From assembly GCF_004522215.1 (NCBI RefSeq), contig NZ_SDLR01000003.1, positions 124,001-188,000 of the forward strand: a DNA stretch of 64,000 nucleotides, read 5' to 3'. The DNA comes from Ammoniphilus sp. YIM 78166 (GTDB taxonomy: Bacteria > Bacillota > Bacilli > Aneurinibacillales > RAOX-1). Numbering within the stretch: position 1 is the stretch's first letter; every line of letters begins with the position of its first letter. The notes beneath the pieces are model-generated. The model was not told the origin of the DNA. It saw only the letters and a list, made by a program, of their open reading frames with translations, and made no database searches. Of the stretch, positions 33,119 through 42,098 are shown piece by piece. A program made the translations under genes and the position numbers.

Positions 33119-34639
33119 TTGGAGACTTTCGGATTGCTGATGAGCGGCTTCGGCACCGCTCTATCACTGGATAACCTGTTTGCCGCCTTAATTGGAGCCC
33201 TGCTGGGGATTGTTGTCGGTGCCCTTCCTGGCCTTGGTTCAGTAACAGGAGTAGCGCTGCTGCTGCCGTTGACTTTCAAGATGGATCCCATAACTGGGAT
33301 TATCATGCTAGCGGCCCTTTACTACGGGTGCATGTATGGCGGGTCATTCAGCGCGATTCTATTAAATATCCCAGGAGACTCGCCTGCTGTGATGACGGCC
33401 ATCGATGGAAATGCCCTGACAAAAAAAGGCAAAGCGGGCAAAGCGCTATATGCATCAAACCTTTCTTCCTTTATCGGAGGAACCATAGGAATCATTTCCC
33501 TTACCTTTATTGGGCCCTGGCTTGCCAATATCGGATTGGCCTTTGGGCCTGCGGAAATTTTTGCGATCATCCTTCTTGCGCTGTGTTCGATCGGGTGGCT
33601 GCTGGGCGATAGCCCGACCAAAGGAATTGTTACCACTTTTCTTGGCGTACTGTTGGCCACTGTGGGGGTCGATGCCGCCATGGGTCAAACGCGCTTTACC
33701 TTTGGCTCTATTAATCTCCTCAGCGGAATCTCTTTTATTCCCTTAGTCATTGGGATGTTCGGCTTTGCTCAAGTGATGGAAATGATGACGCAAAGACTGG
33801 ATGTCAAGGAGCTAAAGACGAAGTTATCCATCAAGGAGAGCCTTCTAGATAAAAGGGAAATGAAGGGGATCGTGGGCCCTTCCGTTCGATCAGGCCTGCT
33901 AGGGAACTTTTTAGGAATCTTGCCTGGAGCCGGAGCCACCACGGGAGCATTCTTATGCTATGTTTTGGAAAAGCGAGTGGGGAAAGATCGGGCCGCGATG
34001 GGAAAAGGCTCCTTGTCGGGTGTAGCTGCTGCAGAATCCGGCAATAATGCGGCGGCCGTAGGCTCCTTTGGCCCATTGCTCGCCCTTGGAATTCCGGGTT
34101 CCGGAACATCGGCGATTTTATTAGGCGGTTTGATCATGTGGGGACTAAAGCCAGGTCCATTGCTCTTTACGGAAAGTCCAGATTTTGTCTGGGGCTTGAT
34201 ATCCTCCATGTATGTAGGGAACGTCATCAGTTTATTGGCCTCCTTATTGATCATTCCCCTTCTCGTAAAAATGCTTAAAATCCCTTCGGCGGTAATGATT
34301 CCGGTTGTGGCGGTTCTCTGCATCATTGGTGCCTATAGCGTGAATAATAATATGTTCGATGTTTGGTTCATGCTTTTCGCAGGCTTAGTGGCCTTTTTCC
34401 TGAACATTCACCAGTATCCGGTAGCCCCATTGCTGTTGGCGTTCGTGTTGGCACCGCGGTTAGAGATGTCTGTCCGTCAGTCGCTGGACTTATCCAATGG
34501 GGATCCATCGATCTTTTTCAAGAGCCCGATATCCGCGACGATTCTGTCCATCGTTGTGCTCATCTGCCTGTCCCCGCTCATCGGCCGATTGTTCAGAAAG
34601 AAAAAAGCAGTGGAAAAGGAAAGCGAAGTCGCTAGCTAG
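33119..34639 (+). CDS. tctA: Tripartite tricarboxylate transporter large permease
   Basis: 506 residues with about 12 membrane helices. The TctA signature is present twice in inverted sense: ALLGIVVGALPGLGSVTG near the N-terminus and FLGILPGAGATTGAF in the second half, together with YYGCMYGGSFSAILLNIPGD and ALGIPGSGTSAILLGGL. It is the Na+-driven channel of the tctCBA importer. The start is TTG at 33119, with AAGGGGATG 8 bases before it. The operon may continue into the carbonic anhydrase gene 29 bases later. Confidence 0.9.
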   Translation: METFGLLMSGFGTALSLDNLFAALIGALLGIVVGALPGLGSVTGVALLLPLTFKMDPITGIIMLAALYYGCMYGGSFSAILLNIPGDSPAVMTAIDGNALTKKGKAGKALYASNLSSFIGGTIGIISLTFIGPWLANIGLAFGPAEIFAIILLALCSIGWLLGDSPTKGIVTTFLGVLLATVGVDAAMGQTRFTFGSINLLSGISFIPLVIGMFGFAQVMEMMTQRLDVKELKTKLSIKESLLDKREMKGIVGPSVRSGLLGNFLGILPGAGATTGAFLCYVLEKRVGKDRAAMGKGSLSGVAAAESGNNAAAVGSFGPLLALGIPGSGTSAILLGGLIMWGLKPGPLLFTESPDFVWGLISSMYVGNVISLLASLLIIPLLVKMLKIPSAVMIPVVAVLCIIGAYSVNNNMFDVWFMLFAGLVAFFLNIHQYPVAPLLLAFVLAPRLEMSVRQSLDLSNGDPSIFFKSPISATILSIVVLICLSPLIGRLFRKKKAVEKESEVAS

Positions 34640-34668
34640 TCATTAGAAATGAGGAGGAATCTTGCGTT

Positions 34669-35187
34669 ATGATGTATTCATATGAGGATAAAAAACCGAT
34701 GCTAGACCCCAGCGTTTATGTAGCACCAGGGTCCAAACTGATTGGGGATGTCTCGATCGGGAAGGATTCATCCATTTGGTTTAATAGTGTCCTGCGGGCA
34801 GACAATGATACCATGAGAATAGGAGAGAGAGTCAATATTCAAGATTTCACGATGTGTCATGTGGACACAGGGTATCCGATGGTGATCGAAGATGAGGTTT
34901 CGGTGGGCCATCATGTCATCCTTCATGGGTGTACGATTCGAAAAGGGGCATTGATCGGGATGGGAGCGGTCATCCTGAATGGAGCGGAAATCGGGGAATA
35001 TGCTCTCGTAGCGGCAGGATCCCTCGTTCCTGAGGGAAAAAAGATTCCACCGCGCACCCTAGTAATGGGTTCCCCAGCCAAAGTGGTCAGGGAACTGACG
35101 GAGAAGGATATGCAAATGCTTATGGGAACCACTAGACATTATGCTGAGAAAGGAAGCAAATACAGGGAAGAGAGAATTATAGAATAG
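34669..35187 (+). CDS. Gamma-carbonic anhydrase family protein (left-handed beta helix)
   Basis: 172 residues of hexapeptide repeats forming a left-handed beta helix: GDVSIGKDSSIWFNSVLRAD, the His ligands in CHVDTGYP and HHVILHGCTI, and SLVPEGKKIPPRTLVMGSPA. The YrdA/PaaY-type members bind Zn or Fe with three His at trimer interfaces; some hydrate CO2, others act as thioesterases associated with CoA catabolism (PaaY). Position at the end of tctCBA and near CoA-transferase genes makes a thioesterase/accessory role plausible. GAGGAGG precedes the ATG. Confidence 0.85.
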   Translation: MMYSYEDKKPMLDPSVYVAPGSKLIGDVSIGKDSSIWFNSVLRADNDTMRIGERVNIQDFTMCHVDTGYPMVIEDEVSVGHHVILHGCTIRKGALIGMGAVILNGAEIGEYALVAAGSLVPEGKKIPPRTLVMGSPAKVVRELTEKDMQMLMGTTRHYAEKGSKYREERIIE

Positions 35188-35190
35188 AGA

Positions 35191-35232
35191 GGAAAACGAG
35201 ACTGCTGCGCACACGGTCTCGTTTTCCTTTTG
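35191..35232. terminator. Bidirectional terminator
   Basis: GAAAACGAGAC/GTCTCGTTTTC form an 11-bp stem with T-rich tails on both strands, between the convergent carbonic anhydrase and response regulator genes. Confidence 0.85.
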
Positions 35233-35236
35233 GAAT

Positions 35237-35923
35237 TTATCCCGCATAAATGTAGAGCTTCGTCGGTCTTCCTTGATTGGAGTACTTTAGATCAAGGATG
35301 ATTTCATTCAACTCGGCTAAATACTCCAAATATTTCCGTGTCGTAATTCGGGATAAGTCGGTACGATCCGAGATGTCTTGTGCAGATAGAGGCTGAGCTG
35401 ATTGCTGCAGCGTTTCACGAACCAAATTCAAGGTAATGGGGTCGATGCCTTTAGGGGTAAGCTCGTCTTCCCTAGTCGGTTTCGCCACGGGCTGCCTTTG
35501 CAGGGAATCAATGACCTCCTGATTGAAGGCAAAGGAGTGAGCCCTAAACATTTCATATCTTCTTTTATAAGCCATTAAGGCATCTTGAAAGCGCTTGTAG
35601 TCATAGGGTTTAAGAATAAAATCGACAACCCCTAGCCTCAAGGCTTCCTCCACCACTTCAGGAGCATCTGCGGCGGTAATCATGATGACATCGCATTGAT
35701 ATCCAGAATGGCGGATTTCCTTGAGTAATTCCAGTCCGTTCAAAACAGGCATATACATGTCCAGAAGCAATAAATCGATGGGTGTATCTTTTATTTTAGC
35801 CAAGGCTTCTTTTCCGTTTTTTGCCGTTCCAATCAACGAGAACTCAAGGCTTTTTCCCAAAAACCTTTTGTTAATGCTAGAAACCATAGGGTCATCTTCC
35901 ACTATCAGCACGTTAATCCTCAT
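35237..35923 (-). CDS. CitB/DctR-type response regulator
   Basis: 228 residues: an N-terminal receiver domain with acidic pocket VEDD, the phospho-acceptor Asp in LLLLDMYMP (about residue 55), Thr in ITAAD and Lys in ILKPYDY; then a linker and a C-terminal helix-turn-helix (ISDRTDLSRITTRKYLEYL) as in CitB, DcuR, MalR and DctR regulators of dicarboxylate uptake. It is 12 bases downstream of the matching sensor kinase. Likely target: the tct genes and/or the divergent CoA-transferase operon. Confidence 0.9.
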   Translation of the reverse strand: MRINVLIVEDDPMVSSINKRFLGKSLEFSLIGTAKNGKEALAKIKDTPIDLLLLDMYMPVLNGLELLKEIRHSGYQCDVIMITAADAPEVVEEALRLGVVDFILKPYDYKRFQDALMAYKRRYEMFRAHSFAFNQEVIDSLQRQPVAKPTREDELTPKGIDPITLNLVRETLQQSAQPLSAQDISDRTDLSRITTRKYLEYLAELNEIILDLKYSNQGRPTKLYIYAG

Positions 35924-35935
35924 GGATCATTCCTC

Positions 35936-37549
35936 CTAACCGGTTGATTTGGAATTGCAGTCTTTAGGAAGTCGAACAAAAAAGCTTGTCCCTTCACCAA
36001 CATCCGTGGAAACATGAATCTCACCCTTCGCAACCTGCTCTACCTGATTTTTAACTAAGTAGAGTCCGTAACCCCGGTTGCTCCCTTTTGAAGAATAGCC
36101 TTTTTGAAAAATGAAAGGCAGTTTTTCTTTAGGGATACCCGGACCATTATCTTCTACGACGATCAAGATGTCTTCCATGCTATCGACCAGGCTGACTATG
36201 ATTTCTCCATCTTCGCCTTCCTGATTTAGAGCATCCATTGCGTTTTGCAGCAGGTTGCCCAGGATGAGGACGAGAGTATCGCTGGAAATGGAAGGAGGCA
36301 ATTCTCCCATATAGCTCCCCGGATCCATCGCTATTCTTATTTTCTGTTCTTCGGCTTGCTGTATCTTGCCTAGCAGCAGACCAGCGGTTTTGGCATCGCG
36401 AATCTTCCGATTTAGAAACTGAAGCATTTTCTGCTGCTTGGATGTGGTTTGGTAAATGTATCGCTTGGCTTCATCATACTCTTCGAGCTCAATCAGGCCA
36501 GAGAGCGTTTGCAGCTTGTTCATGAACTCGTGCGTTTTGGCCCGCAATCCATCGGCATAGCTCTTGACTCCCGTCAGCTCTTCCGCCAATTTCCGAATTT
36601 CTGTCAGGTCCCGAAAGACGGCTATGGCTCCGACAGTTTTGCCATTCACCCTAATGGGCGAACGATTGGAAAGGATCGCGACTTGATTTAAGTGAATTTC
36701 CAAATCACTCTCAGGTTCATTGCTATCGATTACCCGGGTTAAGGTGGAGCCTTCCAGCACCTCATCGATTTTCTTCCCTACCGGGTTTTTGTCGATGGAT
36801 AGCATGTTCCTCGCGGATTCGTTTACCAGCGTAATGCGAGAATGGCGATCAATGGCAATGACCCCTTCGCCTAAGCATTCGAGCATGGCCTCCCTTTCTA
36901 CGAATAAGCGGGCAATTTGATCGGGCTCGAGTCCATGTAGGATTTTCTTGATGCTTCTGGCCAGGAGGGCCGATGCCATAATGCCGACCGCAAAAGCAAC
37001 CACGAGCCATAGAATAATCGAGGACGTGTAGGATACAACGATTTCAAAAATATTCCGCTCGAACATTCCGACGACCATTACGCCAAGCTGCTGATTCGTT
37101 TCGGAGTCGAAGATGGGGGTGAAAGCACGGATGGAAGTACCTGACATTCCGGTTGCTTTGGAAACGTACTCATTTCCTTGCAGAGCAGGCCCTTCATCCC
37201 CGCCGGTAAACGGTTTGCCGATCTCTCCCTGGAGGTGGTGGTTATATCTGATGCCTCGATTGTTGAGGACCACGATAAATTTCGCATTGGTTTTCTGTTT
37301 GTACTGCTCCATGAGCGGGTAAAGGATTTGAGATGGATCTTCAGTTTTCAGTGCTTCCTTAACGAGTGTCATTTGGGCCAGAAAACGGGCGGTTTCCATC
37401 GCGCTATGTCCAATTTCCCTTTCAACAGCTTGCTGGATAATTTTGCTGAAAGAAAGACCAGCAATCAGCAGCGCAAGGAGAACGACCATCATGACGAGAC
37501 CGGTGATTCGGAGTTGCAGAGAAGGACGGGTCAATGCCTCTAGCCTCAT
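35936..37549 (-). CDS. CitA/DcuS-type sensor histidine kinase
   Basis: 537 residues. Membrane helix 1 (about 15-38), an extracellular sCache/PASp sensor domain (about 40-165), helix 2 (about 170-195), a cytoplasmic PAS domain and then the kinase core: the H box RAKTHEFMNKLQTLSGLIEL with the phospho-His, the N box NLLQNAMDAL and G1 DNGPGIP. Sensors of this family detect extracellular citrate, C4-dicarboxylates or related acids. An in-frame start at 37624 exists, but AGAAAGG before the ATG at 37549 and the position of helix 1 set the start. It pairs with the response regulator downstream and is divergent from the CoA-transferase operon. Confidence 0.9.
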   Translation of the reverse strand: MRLEALTRPSLQLRITGLVMMVVLLALLIAGLSFSKIIQQAVEREIGHSAMETARFLAQMTLVKEALKTEDPSQILYPLMEQYKQKTNAKFIVVLNNRGIRYNHHLQGEIGKPFTGGDEGPALQGNEYVSKATGMSGTSIRAFTPIFDSETNQQLGVMVVGMFERNIFEIVVSYTSSIILWLVVAFAVGIMASALLARSIKKILHGLEPDQIARLFVEREAMLECLGEGVIAIDRHSRITLVNESARNMLSIDKNPVGKKIDEVLEGSTLTRVIDSNEPESDLEIHLNQVAILSNRSPIRVNGKTVGAIAVFRDLTEIRKLAEELTGVKSYADGLRAKTHEFMNKLQTLSGLIELEEYDEAKRYIYQTTSKQQKMLQFLNRKIRDAKTAGLLLGKIQQAEEQKIRIAMDPGSYMGELPPSISSDTLVLILGNLLQNAMDALNQEGEDGEIIVSLVDSMEDILIVVEDNGPGIPKEKLPFIFQKGYSSKGSNRGYGLYLVKNQVEQVAKGEIHVSTDVGEGTSFFVRLPKDCNSKSTG

Positions 37550-37657
37550 GGTGTATTCCTTTCTTATGGGGTTTTGTAACTTATGGATACTAAGTGTAAT
37601 TATTGATGGATAGAGTCCGTACACTTTTTAAAATATAATAAAAATATACAATACTTT

Positions 37658-37680
37658 AACATTTTGTTCAAACATTTTGT
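37658..37680 (+). promoter_or_regulatory. Direct repeat, candidate response-regulator site
   Basis: AACATTTTGT occurs twice with a 13-bp period between the divergent kinase and CoA-transferase genes, directly before the ribosome-binding site of the latter. CitB-type regulators often bind direct repeats. A TATAAT-like box lies at about 37635. This is a suggestion only. Confidence 0.35.
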
Positions 37681-37697
37681 CGATTGGGGGGGATTTC

Positions 37698-38885
37698 ATG
37701 CTGCCGTTAGAAGGCATGAGAGTATTAGATATGACGCAGGTGATGGCAGGTCCATACTGCACGATGGTGCTTGGGGACTTAGGAGCGGAAGTCATCAAAA
37801 TCGAGAGAATTCCTGGAGGGGATGACACGCGGAGAATGGGTCCTTTCGTAAACGGCGAGAGCGCCTGCTTCATGATGATTAATCGAAACAAGAAAAGTGT
37901 GACCCTAAACCTGAAAGAGGAAGCAGGGAAGCGAATTTTCATGGACCTTGCCCAAAAGGCCGATGTCATTATAGAAAACTACCGCCCGGGTGTCGTGAAG
38001 TCACTGGGCATTGATTACGAAGTGATATCTGCTTCTAATCCCGGTATCATCTACTGTTCGATCTCGGGGTATGGGCAAACCGGTCCATACAGTCATAAAG
38101 GCGGCTTCGATATTATGGCCCAGGGGATGAGCGGGCTGATGAGCATGACCGGGGAGCCGGGTGGGCGCCCGGTAAAGGCAGGGATTGCCATGAACGACAT
38201 TTCTGCTGGGGTGACCGCGCTCTATTCGATCTTAGCTGCTTATATTCACAAGCAAAGAACAGGTGAAGGGCAATTCATCGACGTCTCCTTGGTGGAGTCC
38301 GGATTGGCCTGGAGCGTTTGGGAATCGGCCGCTTATTTCGCAGAGGGCACCGTTCCGCAGAAAACAGGTTCAAGGCATCGGGTTTCTGCTCCTTATCAAG
38401 CTTACCGGACCCAAGATGGGTATGTACTCGTAGGCGGGGCCAATCAGAGAAACTGGGAGAAATTTTGTACGAATGTCGTCGAGAAGCCGGAGTGGATAGA
38501 GGATCCGCGCTTTCGTGAGCCCAAAGACAGGATTCGACATGTAGACGAGCTGGAAGTTTGCATTGAAGAGGTGCTGGAGAAGGAAACAACCCAGCATTGG
38601 GTGGAGCTCCTGGAGAAGGCGGGAGTTGCGGGCGGACCTATTAATACGTATGACCAAGCCTTGGCCGATCCTCATATCGCAGCCCGCGGCATGGTTCAGG
38701 AATTTGAGCATCCCGTGGCAGGCAGGATGAAGACGCTGGGCATCCCGGCGAAGATGTCTAAGACACCAGGGCAAATCCGTAAGCCGGCTCCGTTGCTCGG
38801 ACAGAATACGGACGAGATTCTTAGAATGGAGCTTGGCTTAAGCGAAGAAGAGATTCGGCAATTGCGCGAGGCAAATGTGATCTAA
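37698..38885 (+). CDS. Family III (CaiB/BaiF) CoA-transferase, first copy
   Basis: 395 residues. MRVLDMTQVMAGPYCTMVLG and LGAEVIKIERIPGGDDTR start the family III fold; SCFMMINRNKKSV, ENYRPGVVKSLGID and the Asp in AMNDISAGVTALY (catalytic Asp, forming an aspartyl-CoA anhydride) follow. These enzymes move CoA between two carboxylic acids, so they activate an acid without ATP. GGGGGG lies 5 bases before the ATG at 37698. It is the first of two adjacent paralogues that may form a heteromer or act on two acids in one pathway. Confidence 0.9.
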   Translation: MLPLEGMRVLDMTQVMAGPYCTMVLGDLGAEVIKIERIPGGDDTRRMGPFVNGESACFMMINRNKKSVTLNLKEEAGKRIFMDLAQKADVIIENYRPGVVKSLGIDYEVISASNPGIIYCSISGYGQTGPYSHKGGFDIMAQGMSGLMSMTGEPGGRPVKAGIAMNDISAGVTALYSILAAYIHKQRTGEGQFIDVSLVESGLAWSVWESAAYFAEGTVPQKTGSRHRVSAPYQAYRTQDGYVLVGGANQRNWEKFCTNVVEKPEWIEDPRFREPKDRIRHVDELEVCIEEVLEKETTQHWVELLEKAGVAGGPINTYDQALADPHIAARGMVQEFEHPVAGRMKTLGIPAKMSKTPGQIRKPAPLLGQNTDEILRMELGLSEEEIRQLREANVI

Positions 38886-38900
38886 AAGGGGGAGTGCTGT

Positions 38901-40085
38901 ATGGCAAAGGCATTGCAGGGAGTTCGTGTACTTGATCTGACAAGGGTGCTGGCCGGTCCTTATGCATCCATGCTGCTAGCTGACTTAGGTGCGGAGGTCA
39001 TCAAAATCGAGACTCCATTCGGAGGAGATGACGCAAGAGGGTATGGTCCTTTCGTTAATGGTGAGAGCGCTTACTTCATGAGCATCAACCGTAATAAGCA
39101 AAGCGTCACGCTAAACCTGAAAACGGAAGAAGGAAAAGAGATTTTTCTTAAGATGGTCAAGGATGCGGATGTCGTAATTGAAAACTATCGTCCCGGGACG
39201 ATGGAGAAGCTTGGCCTAGGCTATGAAGAGCTAGAGCAGGTCAATCCGAGGATCATTTACGCCGCCAGTTCTGGCTTCGGACATACGGGGCCTTACAGCC
39301 AAAAGGCTGCTTATGACCTGATTGTGCAAGGGATGGGCGGTATCATGAGCTTAACAGGAGAACCGGGAGGCGCCCCGACCAGAGTAGGGGCATCAGTAGG
39401 CGATATTACAGCGGGCATGTTTACGGCCATCGGCATTTTATCGGCTCTTCATCACCGCACCCAAACCGGCATGGGGCAAAAGGTGGATGTGGCGATGCTG
39501 GACTGTCAAGTGGCGTTCTTAGAAAATGCGATTGCTCGCTATGCCGTTTCCGGGAAGTCCCCTCAAGCTACGGGCAACCGCCACCCCTCCATTTCGCCAT
39601 TTGCCGCCTTTCAGGCCGAGGATGGTTATATTGTGGTGGCGGCAGGCAATGATTCGTTATGGAAAAAATGGTGCCTTTCCGTGAACCGAGAGGACTTAAT
39701 TTCGGATGAGCGATACGCCACGAATGAAGCGAGGACGAGCAATTGGGCCATGCTGGAGCCCTTGATGAGCGACATCCTGAAAACCAAGAAGGTCGAGGAA
39801 TGGCTCTTTATTTTTGAAGAAGCGGGCATTCCTTCCGGTCCGATCCATGATGTAGAGCAGGTTGTCAACCACCCTCAGGTCATCGCCAGAGAAATGATTG
39901 TAAAGCAAGAGCATCCGGTTGCAGGCAGCATCATGATGCCGGGAATACCAGTGAAGCTTTCCAGGACTCCTGGCTCGGTGGAATTGCCAGCCCCTTTGCT
40001 CGGTGAACATACCGACATGCTGCTTCAGCGTTTAGGCTATTCAGAAGAAGAAATTCAGAGCCTAAGAGACAAGCAAGCCATCTAA
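38901..40085 (+). CDS. Family III (CaiB/BaiF) CoA-transferase, second copy
   Basis: 394 residues and clearly related along its whole length to the gene 16 bases upstream. VRVLDLTRVLAGPYASMLLA, the region with GGDDARGYGPFVNGES, ENYRPGTMEKLGLG and the catalytic Asp in SVGDITAGMFTAIG are all present. Both copies keep the catalytic Asp, so neither looks like a non-catalytic partner. Possible arrangements are a heterodimer (as in some succinyl-CoA:acid transferases of aromatic degradation) or two successive transfers. Confidence 0.9.
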   Translation: MAKALQGVRVLDLTRVLAGPYASMLLADLGAEVIKIETPFGGDDARGYGPFVNGESAYFMSINRNKQSVTLNLKTEEGKEIFLKMVKDADVVIENYRPGTMEKLGLGYEELEQVNPRIIYAASSGFGHTGPYSQKAAYDLIVQGMGGIMSLTGEPGGAPTRVGASVGDITAGMFTAIGILSALHHRTQTGMGQKVDVAMLDCQVAFLENAIARYAVSGKSPQATGNRHPSISPFAAFQAEDGYIVVAAGNDSLWKKWCLSVNREDLISDERYATNEARTSNWAMLEPLMSDILKTKKVEEWLFIFEEAGIPSGPIHDVEQVVNHPQVIAREMIVKQEHPVAGSIMMPGIPVKLSRTPGSVELPAPLLGEHTDMLLQRLGYSEEEIQSLRDKQAI

Positions 40086-40105
40086 TAGAAGGAGGAAAAA
40101 AAGAA

Positions 40106-40912
40106 ATGTCAGAGATGAAACCGCGTGACCCTGGCTGCGTAAAGCTGGAAAGAGTAGGTGGCGTTGCCCTGCTGACACTCTCCCGACCCAGTGCGCTTAA
40201 CGCCATTACCTGGGAGATGTATGAAGAGTTCGAGAACCACTTAGTGCAATTGGCTGCTGATTCGCAAACGCGGGTACTGGTCATTCGCGGGGACGGGGAT
40301 AAAGCGCTTGCTGCGGGTACCGATATCAGCCAATTCCTCGGCTTTACCGGACGTGACGGGATCGAGTATGAGCATCGGATTGACCGCATTACCCAACAGC
40401 TGATTGATTTCCCCAAGCCAACGATCGCTGCCGTCCACGGCTATGCGGTAGGTGGGGGGATGATGATGACCACGAATTGCGATTTGCGCTACGCGACGCC
40501 GAAGGCGAAGTTCGGGGCACCCATGGCCAGGACGCTCGGAAACTGCTTGAGCTTGAACAATTATAACCGGCTTGTGCAGGAATTAGGGGCGATGCGGACC
40601 AAGGAATTGCTCTTCACCTCTCGATTGATTTCAGCTGAGGAAGCCATGAACCTAGGGTTTTTGACGGGGATATTTGAGGAAGATGAATTTTTCCCTAAGG
40701 TCATGGAGATTGCGGAACAGATCAGCAAAAATGCGCCCCTCACGATTCAGGCTACGAAAGAAGCGTTGAGACGCCTTCAATTGCCAAGCCAAATGGCCAT
40801 CAGGGAGCAAGACTTTGACGAGGTCGTGGCCAGGGTGTACGGGAGCAAGGATTTTGCTGAGGGCGTCCAAGCCCATCTCGAGAAGCGTCCAGCGATATGG
40901 CGGGGGGAGTAG
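40106..40912 (+). CDS. Enoyl-CoA hydratase/isomerase family protein
   Basis: 268 residues of crotonase fold. VALLTLSRPSALNAITWEMY, the oxyanion-hole segments GDGDKALAAGTDISQF and VHGYAVGGGMMMTTNCDLRY, then FGAPMARTLGNCLS. The first catalytic Glu of classical hydratases (position after GGG in GGGCELAL) is Met/Met-Thr here, and in the ARTLGNCLS region the second Glu is absent, so the reaction may not be standard hydration (hydrolase, lyase or isomerase are options). GGAGGAAAAAAAG precedes the ATG. Same operon as the CoA-transferases. Confidence 0.8.
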   Translation: MSEMKPRDPGCVKLERVGGVALLTLSRPSALNAITWEMYEEFENHLVQLAADSQTRVLVIRGDGDKALAAGTDISQFLGFTGRDGIEYEHRIDRITQQLIDFPKPTIAAVHGYAVGGGMMMTTNCDLRYATPKAKFGAPMARTLGNCLSLNNYNRLVQELGAMRTKELLFTSRLISAEEAMNLGFLTGIFEEDEFFPKVMEIAEQISKNAPLTIQATKEALRRLQLPSQMAIREQDFDEVVARVYGSKDFAEGVQAHLEKRPAIWRGE

Positions 40913-40946
40913 CGTTATAGAGAATATAAAAAAAGGAGGAGAATAC

Positions 40947-41966
40947 ATGAGTAATAAACCGGTAATGGCGCTGTTGTTTGGGGAAGCGACAGGGATTGGC
41001 TCTGAACTGGTAGTCAAGGCCTTGCAAGAGAAAGAAGTTCGGGAGCTTGCAACGTGGGTGCTTATTGGAGATGAAAGAGTGTGCAGGCAAGGAGAGGATA
41101 TCACGGGCCTGAAGCTTTCCTATCAGAAGGTGGAGTCGATCGAGGAAGTGGAGCGTAACCAGGATACGATCTGGATGATCGATTTGAAAAATTTAGATCC
41201 TAGCCAAATTCAACTGGGCAGCCTTTCGCTGGAATCCGGGCGAGTGACAGGGGAAACGCTGGAATACGCTATGGGACTGGCAAAAGCGAACAAGATTGAT
41301 GGGATTGTTTATGCTCCATTAAACAAAGAAGCCTTACATCGCGGAGGCTACCACTTCCAAGATGAGATTCACTTTTTCGCCGATCTATTGGATTGCAAGG
41401 AGGGATTTGGCGAGATCAATCACATGGATAAACTTTGGGTGACTCGCGTGACCTCCCATATCCCCCTTAAGGATGTAAGCGCCTTAGTGACAAAGCAAAG
41501 AGTTGCTGCGATCATTCAATTTGCCCATGATACATTAAGCAGTGCCGGATATGAGAATCCGAAAATTGTGGTTGCAGCCCTTAATCCCCATGCCGGTGAT
41601 GGCGGACTGATGGGGATGGAGGAAATTGAAGAGATCGGCCCTGCAGTGAAGGAAGCCCAGCAACAAGGCCTCCATGTCAGCGGTCCGTTCCCTGCAGACA
41701 CCATTTTCCGCCGCTTAGATAAAGAAGCTTTCGATTGCCTTGTAGGGATGTACCATGACCAGGCCCAGACCGGCATGAAGCTGCTTGGCTTTACCCGCGG
41801 AGTCACCATCAGCGGAGGTCTGCCTGTCGTCCTTACGACGCCAGCCCATGGAACAGCCTTCGATATCGCCGGGCAAGACAAGGCTGATCCAGGTGCCCAA
41901 ATCGCAGCCATGAAGACAGCTATCCGACTGGTGAACGGGAAGAAAAGAGTGACCGCTCATTCTTAA
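40947..41966 (+). CDS. PdxA-family dehydrogenase
   Basis: 339 residues. PdxA-like features are LLFGEATGIGSELVVKAL at the N-terminus, VAALNPHAGDGGLMG with the metal-ligand His, SGPFPADTIF and YHDQAQTGMKLLGF followed by a typical TTPAHGTAFDIAG ending. PdxA oxidises 4-phosphohydroxy-L-threonine; relatives act on erythronate-4-P-like compounds or, in TphB, on aromatic cis-dihydrodiols with decarboxylation. Here the context is acid catabolism, so a vitamin B6 role is unlikely. AAAGGAGGAG precedes the ATG at 40947; an upstream extension would overlap the hydratase gene. A terminator-like hairpin follows. Confidence 0.85.
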   Translation: MSNKPVMALLFGEATGIGSELVVKALQEKEVRELATWVLIGDERVCRQGEDITGLKLSYQKVESIEEVERNQDTIWMIDLKNLDPSQIQLGSLSLESGRVTGETLEYAMGLAKANKIDGIVYAPLNKEALHRGGYHFQDEIHFFADLLDCKEGFGEINHMDKLWVTRVTSHIPLKDVSALVTKQRVAAIIQFAHDTLSSAGYENPKIVVAALNPHAGDGGLMGMEEIEEIGPAVKEAQQQGLHVSGPFPADTIFRRLDKEAFDCLVGMYHDQAQTGMKLLGFTRGVTISGGLPVVLTTPAHGTAFDIAGQDKADPGAQIAAMKTAIRLVNGKKRVTAHS

Positions 41967-41973
41967 AGGTTCA

Positions 41974-42010
41974 AAAAGAAAGTGGGTTTCTTAGCCCATT
42001 TTCTTTTCTA
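41974..42010 (+). terminator. Terminator-like hairpin behind the PdxA-family gene
   Basis: AGAAAGTGGG/CCCATTTTCT pair imperfectly around TTTCTTAG, with TTTC at the end. It could separate the CoA-transferase unit from the LarA-like unit or reduce read-through. Confidence 0.6.
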
Positions 42011-42032
42011 TGCAGAGCTTTACAGAAATCGA

Positions 42033-42056
42033 GGCTAACACCAGGAGGTGTTAGCC
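42033..42056 (+). other. Perfect 10-bp stem-loop in the leader of the LarA-like gene
   Basis: GGCTAACACC/GGTGTTAGCC enclose AGGA. No T tail follows, so it is not a classical terminator. It lies 43 bases before the start codon, between the preceding terminator and the AAAGGAGG ribosome-binding site, and may be a processing or regulatory structure. Confidence 0.5.
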
Positions 42057-42098
42057 CTACATAATAGAAGAGTTGGGCAAAGAAAGGAGGAAAAGATC

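Noticed and set aside
40947-41966. Vitamin B6 biosynthesis gene pdxA
   Set aside because: The family is right, but it lies inside a carboxylate catabolic locus and Bacillales normally make B6 by the PdxS/PdxT route, so the PdxA reaction is unlikely.
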